A stretch of 55,633 bases of DNA from a virus, in IMG/VR virus record IMGVR_UViG_3300024239_000352, positions 1 to 55,633 of that record; one strand, written 5' to 3'. Every line of letters starts with the position of its first letter. Position 1 is the first letter of the stretch. Under the pieces are notes generated by a model, which saw only the letters and a list, made by a program, of their open reading frames with translations, did not search any database and was not told the DNA's origin. Of the stretch, positions 9,523 to 18,130 are shown piece after piece. The position numbers and the translations under genes were made by a program.

Positions 9523-9665
9523 CGCAAGGAATATTATAACAATACAACCAACCGACACTGATGTAGGTTGACAACAGACTTGGATGTCTAACTGATGTGG
9601 CGAACCACATGCGGTGGTTCCACCTCGATTAGAGGTTCACAGCGGAAACGGAAAAGGAAAATATC
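9523..9665 (+). promoter_or_regulatory. Structured leader of the SSB gene, candidate autoregulatory site
   Basis: The leader contains a perfect hairpin GAACCAC/GTGGTTC (9602-9608 with 9614-9620) and a second one ACCTC/GAGGT (9622-9626 with 9632-9636). TGTGG/CCACA with a CGAA loop is an alternative pairing with the first. An unstructured A/G-rich tract with the Shine-Dalgarno AAGGAAA follows up to the ATG. A perfect -35 hexamer TTGACA is at 9568-9573, but no convincing -10 follows it. T4 gp32 represses its own translation by binding a leader pseudoknot plus an A-rich stretch; a similar role here is inferred. Confidence 0.4.
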
Positions 9666-10514
9666 ATGGCAATCGATCTAGAAGCAATCAAGCGACGTGT
9701 GGCAGAGCTCAGCGGTGTGAAGAAGACCTCATCTGTTCAGATGTGGAAGCCTGGCCTAGGTGAGTATAAGATTCGGTGTCTCCCTTGGAAGAATGCTGGG
9801 GAGGGACAACCTTTCATGGAGAGGTGGTTCTATTACATCGGCGAGAATGCAGGCCTCCTGGCACCAAACCAATTTGGTAAGCCTGATCCCATCAATGATT
9901 TGATTCGTAAGCTATACAGCAGCGGTAAGCCTGACGATAGGACACTAGCAAAGAAGTTGGCACCAAAGATGCGATGCTATGCCCCCGTCATCGTCCGCGG
10001 TGAGGAAGACAAGGGCGTTCAGGTCTGGGCATTCGGTAAGATCGTCTATCAACGCATGCTAGGTTTCTTCCTCGATGAGGAGGTCGGTGACATCCTCGAT
10101 CCATCACAGGGATTCGACCTCAAGGTTACCATCTCAAAGGCGCAGGGTAAGCAATTCAATGACACGATGGTCGATCCAGCTCGTCGACCTTCAAAGCTTC
10201 ATGAGGATCAAAAGGTTGCCTCAGGCTGGCTCGAGGCAATTCCTAATCTCGACGACATGTATCGTCTAAAGTCGACGCAGGAGATTGAGGCTGTTCTCAA
10301 CAATTGGCTTAACGGAGGAGTTCCGGATGAACCATCATCCGTTGAAGTGACACGAGGACCAGCTCCACCCGATGCGCTAGCTGATCTGGTTGCTGAGGTC
10401 AAAGGATCTCCTGAGAAGGTGGTCGCAGCAAAAAAGCCAAAGAAGGCCGATGACGAAGAACAGCCTAAGAAGAAGTCACTCGACGACGCTTTCGCTGATC
10501 TGATGTCAGACTGA
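9666..10514 (+). CDS. Single-stranded DNA-binding protein, T4 gp32-like
   Basis: A protein of 282 residues with a gp32-type OB-fold core: GEYKIRCLPW, GQPFMERWFYYIGEN and RCYAPVIVRGEEDKGVQVWAFGK are followed by a GDILDPSQGFDLKV segment. The Cys/His zinc ligands of T4 gp32 are not visible. The last about 70 residues are a Pro/Lys/Asp-rich linker with the acidic tail LDDAFADLMSD, the part that in gp32 contacts other replication proteins. Good Shine-Dalgarno (AAGGAAA). A strong terminator follows the stop, so the gene is probably a single unit with its structured leader. It would coat ssDNA during replication and recombination. Confidence 0.9.
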   Translation: MAIDLEAIKRRVAELSGVKKTSSVQMWKPGLGEYKIRCLPWKNAGEGQPFMERWFYYIGENAGLLAPNQFGKPDPINDLIRKLYSSGKPDDRTLAKKLAPKMRCYAPVIVRGEEDKGVQVWAFGKIVYQRMLGFFLDEEVGDILDPSQGFDLKVTISKAQGKQFNDTMVDPARRPSKLHEDQKVASGWLEAIPNLDDMYRLKSTQEIEAVLNNWLNGGVPDEPSSVEVTRGPAPPDALADLVAEVKGSPEKVVAAKKPKKADDEEQPKKKSLDDAFADLMSD

Positions 10515-10526
10515 TAGTCCTTGAAG

Positions 10527-10560
10527 AAGCGGCCGGAGGTAAATCTTCCGGCCGCTTTGT
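10527..10560 (+). terminator. Rho-independent terminator after SSB gene
   Basis: A perfect 11-bp GC-rich stem, AAGCGGCCGGA (10527-10537) with TCCGGCCGCTT (10547-10557), has a 9-nt loop and ends in a short T run. It sits 12 nt after the SSB stop. The -35 element of the next promoter overlaps its 3' edge. Confidence 0.85.
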
Positions 10561-10591
10561 ACTATTTCCAATCAAGATAGGATAATTGAGT
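10557..10591 (+). promoter_or_regulatory. Promoter of recA-like gene, leaderless type
   Basis: TTGTAC (10557-10562), an 18-nt spacer and GATAAT (10581-10586) are followed after 5 nt by the ATG at 10592. There is no Shine-Dalgarno between the -10 box and the ATG. The same TTGTAC hexamer precedes the exonuclease gene at 13049. Confidence 0.5.
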
Positions 10592-11779
10592 ATGGCAAGA
10601 AGAGAAAAAACAGAAGAAGCCGAAGTTTCAACCAAAAAGTCTGAAGTCGACAGCATGATGAAAGACCTAATCTCCTCTATCAATAAGGAATTTGGTCAGC
10701 GTATAGCTTACAACTTGTCTGAGATGGATGCTCCAACGGTTGTTAAGCGCTGGATTGATACTGGTTCAGTTCAACTAAACTATGCTATCAGAAACGCCAT
10801 GGAAGGTGGTTATCCTGAGGGCCGCATCATTGAGATCAGCGGCCTTCCTTCCTCTGGCAAGTCTCACCTTGCCTACCACGCCGCAGCTATGGTTCAACAA
10901 CAGGGCGGTCTTGTCGTTTATATCGACACAGAAAATGCCACTCCCGTTTCCAAGCTGGCAGACATGGGCGTCGATGTTCGCAAGCGATTTGTTTATTGCG
11001 ACTCACACTGCACAGAGGAGGTCTTCTCCATCATCGAGTCGACCATCGTAAAAGCAAAGCAGATCCTGGAGAAGAACATCCCCATCCTCGTCATCTGGGA
11101 CTCGGTGGCAGCAACATCACCCAAGGCCGAGCTGGACGGCGACTATGACCAAAACTCCATCGGTCTTCAGGCGCGTGCAATCTCAAAGGGCATGCGAAAG
11201 ATCACAGGTGTCATCGGTCAGAATAACGTGACGCTCCTCTGCATCAATCAGCTTCGTGATAACATCGGCGTTATGCATGGCGATCCAGCTACAACACCCG
11301 GTGGAAAGGCGATTCCATTCCATTCATCGGTCCGCATTCGCCTCGGCAGTGGTAATCAAGTCAAGGACAAGGCAGGTAATCCTATCGGTATCCACACAAC
11401 AGTCACCATCAAGAAGAACAAGGTTGCCGCCCCTTTCCGCAAGTGTGAGTTTGACATCATCTTTGGAAAGGGCATCGTTGAAGATGAATACCTCTTCGAT
11501 GAGGTCAGGTCACACTGCAAGGCAAATGGTCCTGTAAAGCGTGACGGCCTTGAGATCAACATTAGCGGCGAAGGAGCATGGAAGGAACTCACTGTCATGA
11601 GCACAAAGACAGGTGAGATGATTGTAGAAAAGAAGTTCTACAAGTCTGAATTCGGTGCAATGTTGAAGGATCAAAGCTACAGGAGCCACCTGTTGACGGC
11701 GATCGATGCGGCGTTGGTTGTTTCAGGTGGTGAACCATCTGGTGAAGGTGACGGAGAGGGAGGAATGTCAGATGAGTGA
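10592..11779 (+). CDS. uvsX: RecA/UvsX-like recombinase
   Basis: A protein of 395 residues. Walker A is GLPSSGKS (84-91), Walker B is ILVIWDSVAA (about 164-173), and the L2 region follows QLRDN with the TTPGGKAIPFHSS segment typical of RecA-family DNA-binding loops. It would form ATP-dependent filaments on ssDNA for strand exchange and recombination-dependent replication, working with the gp32-like SSB just upstream. A TTG at 10586 is in frame, but the ATG at 10592 fits the promoter. The C-terminus is Gly/Glu-rich. It overlaps the dUTPase start by 8 nt (ATGAGTGA). Confidence 0.93.
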   Translation: MARREKTEEAEVSTKKSEVDSMMKDLISSINKEFGQRIAYNLSEMDAPTVVKRWIDTGSVQLNYAIRNAMEGGYPEGRIIEISGLPSSGKSHLAYHAAAMVQQQGGLVVYIDTENATPVSKLADMGVDVRKRFVYCDSHCTEEVFSIIESTIVKAKQILEKNIPILVIWDSVAATSPKAELDGDYDQNSIGLQARAISKGMRKITGVIGQNNVTLLCINQLRDNIGVMHGDPATTPGGKAIPFHSSVRIRLGSGNQVKDKAGNPIGIHTTVTIKKNKVAAPFRKCEFDIIFGKGIVEDEYLFDEVRSHCKANGPVKRDGLEINISGEGAWKELTVMSTKTGEMIVEKKFYKSEFGAMLKDQSYRSHLLTAIDAALVVSGGEPSGEGDGEGGMSDE

Positions 11780-12218
11780 TACATACGTTCTTTGGGTAAA
11801 CTATGAAATTGAAGACCCCGACCTGTTACCAAAGTACCAGACACAGGGTTCATCAGGTTGTGACCTACGCTCATCAATCGATGCGGTCATTCCTGCCGGA
11901 AAGAGACAGATGGTACCCACTGGCCTAAAGGTAGAAATACCTGTAGGCTTCGAAGGTCAGGTACGACCTCGCAGCGGTTTGGCGGCAAAGCACGGCATCA
12001 CTGTCCTAAACACACCAGGAACAGTTGACTGCGACTACCGAGGTGAGATAAAGGTCATCCTGTTGAACACAAGTGACGAAGATTTTATCATCAAAAAAGG
12101 TGATAGGATTGCACAGCTCGTTTTTTCTCAGGTTTTTCGTGCCATCTTCAAGAAGGAAGAAGCGTTGACTTCAACTGAACGTGCTGAAGGAGGATTTGGT
12201 TCTACAGGAAGAGCTTGA
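11772..12218 (+). CDS. dut: Trimeric dUTP diphosphatase
   Basis: A protein of 148 residues with all five trimeric dUTPase motifs: GSSGCDLRS, PTGLKVEIP, RPRSGLAAKHG, GTVDCDYRGEIKV (catalytic Asp and substrate Tyr region) and the C-terminal GGFGSTGR P-loop-like arm. It hydrolyses dUTP to dUMP, preventing uracil incorporation and feeding ThyX. The frame extends upstream inside recA, but the Shine-Dalgarno GAGGGAGGA at 11755-11763 and the overlap ATGAGTGA choose 11772. It is co-transcribed with the recombinase. An intrinsic terminator follows at 12232. A second, unrelated dUTPase-type protein is at 34874. Confidence 0.95.
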   Translation: MSDTYVLWVNYEIEDPDLLPKYQTQGSSGCDLRSSIDAVIPAGKRQMVPTGLKVEIPVGFEGQVRPRSGLAAKHGITVLNTPGTVDCDYRGEIKVILLNTSDEDFIIKKGDRIAQLVFSQVFRAIFKKEEALTSTERAEGGFGSTGRA

Positions 12219-13019
12219 TTAGCGACCTGTGGGAGCTTCATCGGGTGCGGTAGGGGATGAAGCTCCTGTTTTCTTCGCATCCACTGCTGGGGTCTTTGGA
12301 TAATGTGTTGCTGCAACATCCTCAGTGTATCCATAATCAAGAATTACGGCCCGCCCATCAGGCGTCTTGCCCCAGTGGTCTAAAACGGTTAGATCTGCTG
12401 ACATTAGTTTATTCGAACCTTTTTCGGCCTCTCCGGGCGCAGAATGTTTCGCGGTCGACGATGAATTTCCTAACTTTAGTTTATTCGAACCTCTTTCGGC
12501 CATATCGTAAACTTTCTTTGTGAATTCATGGGCCCCGCTGGGTAAGGACATCTTATTTTTTCTGGCGAATGTTGACACTGACGCTGTCAAATCTTGAACG
12601 AATTCCTGCCAATCGACTCCGGTTAGGCTTTTGAATTCATTCGTCGATGTAATAGGTTTTACTAGGTCTGAGATGACCCATTTTCCTTCCTTGTCAGCGT
12701 CATAAATTCTGGCCGCCACGTCGGCCGACGTGGGTTCTGCGTATACCTCTACTTCAGCTTTGTTTTGAGCGATGCCTTTTTCATTCCTGGCAATCTTTAA
12801 GACTTTCTTTGATGACAAAACGAATGCGATTCTTGAGCTACCTTGACCTAATGGCTCTAGATAATTCATCGCATAAGCTTGCATGATTGATTCATTTGGC
12901 AGAGATCTAAAATCTTTTAGATCGAAACGCCGACCGCCAAAACGGGTTTTTATCTTTCTCTTTGAACGAATTTTTTCTACTATCAATTGAAGATATTCCT
13001 GTAACAGCTCGTGATTCAT
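12219..13019 (-). CDS. Protein-kinase-like fold protein with N-terminal tag
   Basis: A protein of 266 residues on the minus strand. Residues about 1-18 (LLQEYLQLIVEKIRS) are a variant of the recurrent amphipathic tag. Kinase-like features follow: a Gly loop LGQGSSRIAF, VLKIA with a candidate ATP-binding Lys, a hinge-like GKWVISDLVKP, and near the end DGRAVILDYG, which could be the DFG position. The usual HRD motif is not clear, so catalysis is uncertain. A 24-codon duplication repeats GSNKL. The gene converges on dut, and its 3' end holds the dut terminator. The start has GAGGAAT 11 nt upstream and TAATTA 5 nt upstream. Confidence 0.55.
   Translation of the reverse strand: MNHELLQEYLQLIVEKIRSKRKIKTRFGGRRFDLKDFRSLPNESIMQAYAMNYLEPLGQGSSRIAFVLSSKKVLKIARNEKGIAQNKAEVEVYAEPTSADVAARIYDADKEGKWVISDLVKPITSTNEFKSLTGVDWQEFVQDLTASVSTFARKNKMSLPSGAHEFTKKVYDMAERGSNKLKLGNSSSTAKHSAPGEAEKGSNKLMSADLTVLDHWGKTPDGRAVILDYGYTEDVAATHYPKTPAVDAKKTGASSPTAPDEAPTGR
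12232..12272 (+). terminator. Rho-independent terminator of recA-dut unit, inside the opposing gene
   Basis: GGAGCTTCATC (12232-12242) and GATGAAGCTCC (12256-12266) form a perfect 11-bp stem with a 13-nt loop, followed by TGTTTTCTT. It would stop + strand transcription just after dut. The same bases encode the C-terminal Ala/Pro/Ser/Thr-rich tail of the reverse-strand kinase-like gene. Confidence 0.7.
12404..12501. repeat. 26-nt imperfect direct repeat inside the kinase-like gene
   Basis: Copies at 12404-12429 and 12476-12501 differ at one base (TTAGTTTATTCGAACCT then T or C, TTTCGGCC). They are 72 nt apart, a whole number of codons, and encode the repeated peptide (A/M)E(R/K)GSNKL in the minus-strand protein, so the frame is kept. 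Confidence 0.85.
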
Positions 13020-13048
13020 ATCGTTAATTATTCCTCAATTTTGCATGG

Positions 13049-13084
13049 TTGTACTAGGTAGTCAGTTTGTGTATAAATGAATTT
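13049..13084 (+). promoter_or_regulatory. Promoter of exonuclease gene, leaderless type
   Basis: TTGTAC (13049-13054), exactly 17 nt, then TATAAA (13072-13077), with the ATG at 13085 only 7 nt later. No Shine-Dalgarno is present. TATAAATG also resembles the T4 late -10 box TATAAATA, but here a -35 is present too. Confidence 0.6.
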
Positions 13085-14056
13085 ATGACATCACAACGTC
13101 CTGTTCTGATCATAGATGGACAAAACCTATTCATTAGATCATGGGCGGCTTATCCTCAGATGTCGTCTCATGGCTATCAGATGGGGGGTTGCATTGGATT
13201 TCTCAAGACTCTTCGTAGAATCGTGAATGAGTTGCAACCCTTGAAGATCTGTGTCGCTTGGGAAGGCGGCGGCTCCCAGAGAAGAAGGGCGATATATTCT
13301 GACTATAAGCTTGGTCGACGACCTGAAAAGTTAAACCGTTTTTACGGTGATGACATTCCTGATTCTGAAGAGAATAGAAAGCACCAGTTGGTCTCTCTGT
13401 TGGAGATGTTGAAGTTTGCGCCCGTTTGTCAGATTTATGCTTCTGACTGCGAAGGTGATGACATCATCGCTTACCTTTGCAAAGGTCCATATGTTCGTGA
13501 CAATAAGGTTATCGTCTCATCGGACAAAGACATGTATCAACTACTCGATGACAAAACCTACATTTACTCCCTTCACAAGAAGAAGGTATTGACTAATGAT
13601 GACATATTTGAAGAGTACAGGATCAGACCTCACAATTTCGCTATGGCGAAATCTCTATGTGGCGACGACGGCGACAACATTCCTGGCATCAAAGGGTTAG
13701 GTTTCAAGACAGTTGCAAAAAAATTTCCTTTTTTAGGTGGTGACTCTGAGATATTGCTCGAGGACGTCATTTCTTTTTGTCAAGCACACATCTCAGAGTC
13801 GACAGCATACAGACGTGTCGTCGATTGCAAGGCAGACCTGGAAAGAAATTGGAGGCTGATTTACCTCGATGGCAGCATGCTCTCTGCCTCACAAGTTTCC
13901 AAGGTGCAACATGCGATAGATACATTCAGACCCAAGGTTAATAAGATTGGCCTTATCAAGTCTTTAGTAAAAGAAGGAATAGGTGATTTTGACGCCGAGT
14001 CGTTCTTCTACGCATTCAACTGCGTCGAAGGTCTCAGCTTTGGAATCGGAGAATAA
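13085..14056 (+). CDS. 5'-3' exonuclease / flap nuclease (T4 RNase H type)
   Basis: A protein of 323 residues. The N-terminus (VLIIDGQNLFIRS) and SDCEGDDIIAYL and VSSDKDMYQLL segments carry the acidic cluster of the FEN/5'-exonuclease family. A helix-three-turn-helix follows at GDDGDNIPGIKGLGFKT. It would remove RNA primers and flaps at Okazaki fragments. This activity is missing from the stand-alone PolA-type polymerase at 6702, so the two may work together. A TTG at 13067 is in frame, but ATG 13085 matches the family N-terminus and the promoter. It is followed at 1 nt by the helicase gene. Confidence 0.9.
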   Translation: MTSQRPVLIIDGQNLFIRSWAAYPQMSSHGYQMGGCIGFLKTLRRIVNELQPLKICVAWEGGGSQRRRAIYSDYKLGRRPEKLNRFYGDDIPDSEENRKHQLVSLLEMLKFAPVCQIYASDCEGDDIIAYLCKGPYVRDNKVIVSSDKDMYQLLDDKTYIYSLHKKKVLTNDDIFEEYRIRPHNFAMAKSLCGDDGDNIPGIKGLGFKTVAKKFPFLGGDSEILLEDVISFCQAHISESTAYRRVVDCKADLERNWRLIYLDGSMLSASQVSKVQHAIDTFRPKVNKIGLIKSLVKEGIGDFDAESFFYAFNCVEGLSFGIGE

Positions 14057-14057
14057 A

Positions 14058-15467
14058 ATGCTAGAAAATGACAAGACAAGCAACGGCGCAAAGCAAACGT
14101 TCGGTACATATGGAAAATCTTTTCAAGAAAAGATTGGTCAGGCATTACTGACCGATCCGAAGTGGGCCGAACAGATGATGGAGGTCTTTGATTCTTCGTA
14201 TTTTGAGCTGAAGTACCTACAATTCCTTGCTGACAGGTATTTTTCATATTCAAAGAAGTACAAGGTGTTCCCAACGTTGCAGCTTCTTGTCACTATCATT
14301 AGAGAAGACCTAAAGGTAGGAACCGACATTATTCTTCGTGATCAAATCATTGAGTACCTTCAGCGAATGAAGGCGAATCCTGACCCAGGTGACCTTCAGT
14401 TCGTCAAGGAAAAGTCTTTGGAGTTCTGCAGAAAGCAGGCCCTCAAGAAAGCCCTTGAAGATGCCGTTGATCAAATGCAGGCCAATAAATACGAATCCAT
14501 CGTCGAATCGATTCGAAAAGCTGTTCAGGTTGGTACCGCCCCTTCAGTTGGTCACGACTTCTTCAATGAGATGGATGCCAGGTTCACCCGCTTGAAGCGG
14601 GACACCATTCCGACAGGTATTCCTGATCTTGACAAGAAAGAAATCCTCAACGGCGGGTCAGGCAAGGGAGAGCTGCTCTGCGTCGTTGGTGGTAGCGGTT
14701 CAGGCAAATCCCACTGGCTTACAATGATTGGGGCAAACGCCCTTCGGGAAGGAAAGAATGTTCTTCATTACACCTTTGAGCTGTCTGAAACAGCTGTCGG
14801 TATTCGCTACGATTCGAACCTTTGTGACATGGATTCAAACGAGGTCATGGACCACAAGGACGAGATCGTTGAAAAATACAAGAACATGAAGCTTGGTCGT
14901 CTATTCATCAAGGAGTATCCAACTAATACTGCCTCAGTTTTTACAGTCAGATCACACATTGAAAGGCTTGACCTCAAAGGATTCAAGCCCGATATCGTCA
15001 TCATTGATTACGCCGACATCATGAGGTCTTCACGACAATTCGATTCTCTTCGACACGAGCTCAAGTTAGTATATGAAGAGCTTAGAGGTCTGGCCATGGA
15101 AATAGGCATTCCAATCTGGACAGCTTCACAGTCCAACAAGGAAGGTGCCAATGCTGAAGTCATTGACATGACCAACATGTCTGAAGCATATGGTAAGGCC
15201 ATGATCTGTGACTTCATCATCTCAGTCTCTAGGCGTGCCCACGAGAAGGCCAGCGGATGGGGTCGACTTTTCGTGGCAAAGAATCGTGCTGGCCGCGACG
15301 GTCTCGTCTACCCAGCCAAGATCAATACAGCACAGAGTAAATTTGAGATTACGGGTTCAGCCGATGCACCTGAAGAGATAGCTGCCACCGATGAAGCAGA
15401 GCAGAAGAAAGCCTTACGCGCGAAGTGGAGGGAACTTAAGTCGGAATTTACCCCCAACAAATCATGA
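14058..15467 (+). CDS. Replicative DNA helicase, DnaB / T4 gp41 family
   Basis: A protein of 469 residues. An N-terminal helical domain (about 20-160) precedes a RecA-type ATPase core with Walker A GGSGSGKS (211-218), a Walker B-type IVIIDYADIM, and SQSNKEG and FVAKNRAGRDG segments (the arginine-finger region of DnaB helicases). It unwinds the fork as a hexamer. The start at 14058 follows the exonuclease stop by one base. The C-terminal about 35 residues are charged. Many codons end in C, as in other core replication genes here. No primase gene was recognised in the window. Confidence 0.93.
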   Translation: MLENDKTSNGAKQTFGTYGKSFQEKIGQALLTDPKWAEQMMEVFDSSYFELKYLQFLADRYFSYSKKYKVFPTLQLLVTIIREDLKVGTDIILRDQIIEYLQRMKANPDPGDLQFVKEKSLEFCRKQALKKALEDAVDQMQANKYESIVESIRKAVQVGTAPSVGHDFFNEMDARFTRLKRDTIPTGIPDLDKKEILNGGSGKGELLCVVGGSGSGKSHWLTMIGANALREGKNVLHYTFELSETAVGIRYDSNLCDMDSNEVMDHKDEIVEKYKNMKLGRLFIKEYPTNTASVFTVRSHIERLDLKGFKPDIVIIDYADIMRSSRQFDSLRHELKLVYEELRGLAMEIGIPIWTASQSNKEGANAEVIDMTNMSEAYGKAMICDFIISVSRRAHEKASGWGRLFVAKNRAGRDGLVYPAKINTAQSKFEITGSADAPEEIAATDEAEQKKALRAKWRELKSEFTPNKS

Positions 15468-15492
15468 CAATCAGCAACTTTTGAAGTATAGT
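15464..15492 (+). promoter_or_regulatory. Promoter of ribonucleotide reductase gene
   Basis: ATGACA (15464-15469), 17 nt, then TATAGT (15487-15492). Unlike the leaderless type this leaves a leader of about 30 nt containing GCGGAGA before the ATG at 15529. Confidence 0.5.
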
Positions 15493-15528
15493 TATCAACC
15501 TCAAGTAAACCAAAAAGCGGAGATCAAG

Positions 15529-18111
15529 ATGAACACGTTCACATACAACGAAGCATACGAAGCGTCTTTAAAGTACTTCAACGATGACGAGCTTGCTGCC
15601 TCAGTTTTCGTGTCGAAGTACGCCTTGCGTGACAGCGAAGGAAACATTCTTGAAAAGACTCCAACAGACATGCACCTCCGCCTCGCCCGTGAGTTTGCTC
15701 GAATCGAAGCGAAGTATCCTAATCCGCTTTCTGAAAAAGAAATCTTTTGTCTTCTTGCTGATGTCGATCACATCGACATTTCTGAGCGTGCCGTGATGAC
15801 CTTAGAGCAACTTGCCTCGGCGTCACGCGGTGTTGGTGCGGTTGTTCCGCAGGGGTCTCCTATGTCCGCCATGGGCAATCCATATAAGCTGCAGTCTCTT
15901 TCAAACTGCTTCGTCATTGCATCACCTCAGGATTCTTATGGAGGCATTCTTTTTGCCGATCAGGAGCAAGCGCAGATCATGAAGCGGCGCGGGGGCGTCG
16001 GTTTCGACGTTTCGACTATTCGTCCGAAGGGGATGTTGACGGCCAACGCCGCAGGAACAACCGATGGCATCGGTGTCTTCATGGAACGTTTCTCCAACAC
16101 CTGCCGTGAGGTGGCGCAAGGAGGTCGTCGTGGTGCATTGATGCTTACGATCTCGGTGATGCACCCAGAGGTAGAGACCTTCATCAACATTAAGAGGGAC
16201 CTGAAGAAGGTAACAGGTGCAAACATCTCAGTTCGTCTCACCGACGAGTTCATGAATGCGGTCAAGGCTGATTCTGACTTCACGCTACGTTGGCCGGTTG
16301 AATCCTCAGTTGAGGAGGCTAAGGTCACCAAGGTCGTCAAGGCCCGGGAGATCTGGAGTCAAATCATCGATGCAGCCTGGACATCAGCCGAACCCGGCCT
16401 TCTCTTCTGGGACACAGTCAAGAAGATGACGCCCACTGAAGCGTACGCTTCAAAGGGCTATGCAAACGTCTCCACCAATCCATGTGCAGAACTCATCCTT
16501 AGCCCATATGACTCTTGTCGTCTGCTCCTCGTTAACCTCGCAAAGTTCGTTAAGGACACATATCTTCCTACAGCGTCGTTTGACTTCGATAGGTTCAAGA
16601 AGGTCTCAGCGAAGGCGCAGAAGCTGATGGATGACCTCGTCGACCTTGAGATCGAGGCAGTTGATGCAATCCTTGCAAAGATTGAAGCAGACCCAGAGTC
16701 ACCCGACGTCAAGCTTTCCGAGGTTAATCTTTGGAAGAAGATTCGGACAGCGGCAAGCGGAGCACGTCGAACTGGTCTTGGCATCACAGGAATTGGTGAT
16801 GCATTGGCATCGATCAATGTTGTTTATGGCACTCCGGAGTCGGTGAGCAAGACCGAAGAAATCTACAAGACATTAGCTCTTTCTGCCTATCGATCATCAG
16901 TTGATATGGCCAAGGATCGTGGTTCATTCCCGGTCTATGATTGGCAGCTTGAAAATGATAGCCCATTTTTGCAACGCCTCATGGAGGCTGACAAGGGTCT
17001 TTTCGTTGACTGGATGAAACATGGTCGTCGAAACATCGCCCTTCTTACTACAGCACCGGCAGGATCAGTCTCTTGCCTCACACAAACCACAAGTGGCATC
17101 GAACCCGCATATCTTCTTTCCTACACCCGTCGTAAGAAGATCAATCCAAACGATACGGCATCTCGAGTCGATTTCGTAGATCAACTCGGTGACAAGTGGC
17201 AGGAGTACAAGGTCTACCACCACGGCTTCAAGAGGTGGATGGATGCCACAGGCAAGACCGATGAACAGATTGCCGAGTCTCCGTACTGGAAGGCAACAAG
17301 CAATGACGTTGACTGGACCATGTCTGTCAAGCTACAAGCCGCCGCACAAAAGTGGGTCTGTCATGCCATCTCCAAGACGTGCAACCTTCCTAATGACGTA
17401 ACTCGTGAGGTTGTTGCAGACGTCTACATGACCGCATGGGAGGCAGGTTGCAAGGGATTCACAGTTTACCGCGATGGTTGCCGCACAGGTGTCCTAGTCC
17501 AGGATCCACCGAAGGAAGAAAAGAAGGCAGTCGATGACCAACCCGAGACCATGGTAGAAAACCACGCTCCAAAGCGCCCGAAGGAACTACCATGTGATAT
17601 TCACAGAATAAATGTGAAGGGTTCTGAGGGTCAGGAATCATACCTCGTCCTCGTCGGCAAGCTCGAGGACAAGCCCTACGAGATCTTCTGCGGCCTATCA
17701 TCACATGTTGAGGTACCGAAGAAGGTCAAGAGCGGACTCCTTGTCAAGAACGGTAAGAAGGATGGCGTTGCGACATACAACCTTCAGATCCCCCTCGGCG
17801 ACGATGATCAACTTGTCTTCAAGGACATCGTTGAGCTATTCTCCAACCCAAATCATGGTGCCTTCACAAGGTCACTTTCACTCGCACTTCGCCACGGTGT
17901 TCCTGTTCAATATGTCGTTGAACAGCTCCAGAAGGACAAACTCAGCGACATGCAGAGCTTCTCTAGGGTCCTTGCAAGGGTGCTGAAGGGATACATTCCT
18001 GATGGTGTCAAGTCAACGTCTGACAAGGTTTGCCCTGAATGTACGTCTAATTCTCTTGTCTACAAGGAAGGTTGTGTAACTTGCGCATCGTGTGGCTGGA
18101 GTAAGTGTTGA
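15529..18111 (+). CDS. nrdJ: Class II (B12-dependent) ribonucleotide reductase
   Basis: A protein of 860 residues. The first redox Cys is C127 (SLSNCFVIASP); the active-site N-x-C-x-E is N317, C319, E321 (NPCAEL). PAGSVSCLTQTTSGIEP and TGIGDAL are also typical. The C-terminus ends in a zinc-ribbon with two Cys pairs (CPEC and CASC). No separate small subunit gene lies nearby, as expected for the adenosylcobalamin-dependent class. It reduces ribonucleotides to deoxyribonucleotides. An upstream in-frame extension exists, but GCGGAG 5 nt before ATG 15529 and family length favour this start. Confidence 0.95.
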   Translation: MNTFTYNEAYEASLKYFNDDELAASVFVSKYALRDSEGNILEKTPTDMHLRLAREFARIEAKYPNPLSEKEIFCLLADVDHIDISERAVMTLEQLASASRGVGAVVPQGSPMSAMGNPYKLQSLSNCFVIASPQDSYGGILFADQEQAQIMKRRGGVGFDVSTIRPKGMLTANAAGTTDGIGVFMERFSNTCREVAQGGRRGALMLTISVMHPEVETFINIKRDLKKVTGANISVRLTDEFMNAVKADSDFTLRWPVESSVEEAKVTKVVKAREIWSQIIDAAWTSAEPGLLFWDTVKKMTPTEAYASKGYANVSTNPCAELILSPYDSCRLLLVNLAKFVKDTYLPTASFDFDRFKKVSAKAQKLMDDLVDLEIEAVDAILAKIEADPESPDVKLSEVNLWKKIRTAASGARRTGLGITGIGDALASINVVYGTPESVSKTEEIYKTLALSAYRSSVDMAKDRGSFPVYDWQLENDSPFLQRLMEADKGLFVDWMKHGRRNIALLTTAPAGSVSCLTQTTSGIEPAYLLSYTRRKKINPNDTASRVDFVDQLGDKWQEYKVYHHGFKRWMDATGKTDEQIAESPYWKATSNDVDWTMSVKLQAAAQKWVCHAISKTCNLPNDVTREVVADVYMTAWEAGCKGFTVYRDGCRTGVLVQDPPKEEKKAVDDQPETMVENHAPKRPKELPCDIHRINVKGSEGQESYLVLVGKLEDKPYEIFCGLSSHVEVPKKVKSGLLVKNGKKDGVATYNLQIPLGDDDQLVFKDIVELFSNPNHGAFTRSLSLALRHGVPVQYVVEQLQKDKLSDMQSFSRVLARVLKGYIPDGVKSTSDKVCPECTSNSLVYKEGCVTCASCGWSKC

Positions 18112-18130
18112 TGAATACTTATCGCAGACA

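Noticed and set aside
9416-9665. A tRNA or other stable RNA gene in the largest intergenic gap
   Set aside because: The hairpins do not form a cloverleaf and no tRNA T-loop signature was found; a leader region is the simpler reading. No tRNA was seen elsewhere.
13072-13079. TATAAATG as a T4 late promoter (TATAAATA)
   Set aside because: A -35 at exactly 17 nt and the match with other operon heads favour an ordinary vegetative promoter; other late-type boxes of this form were not found.
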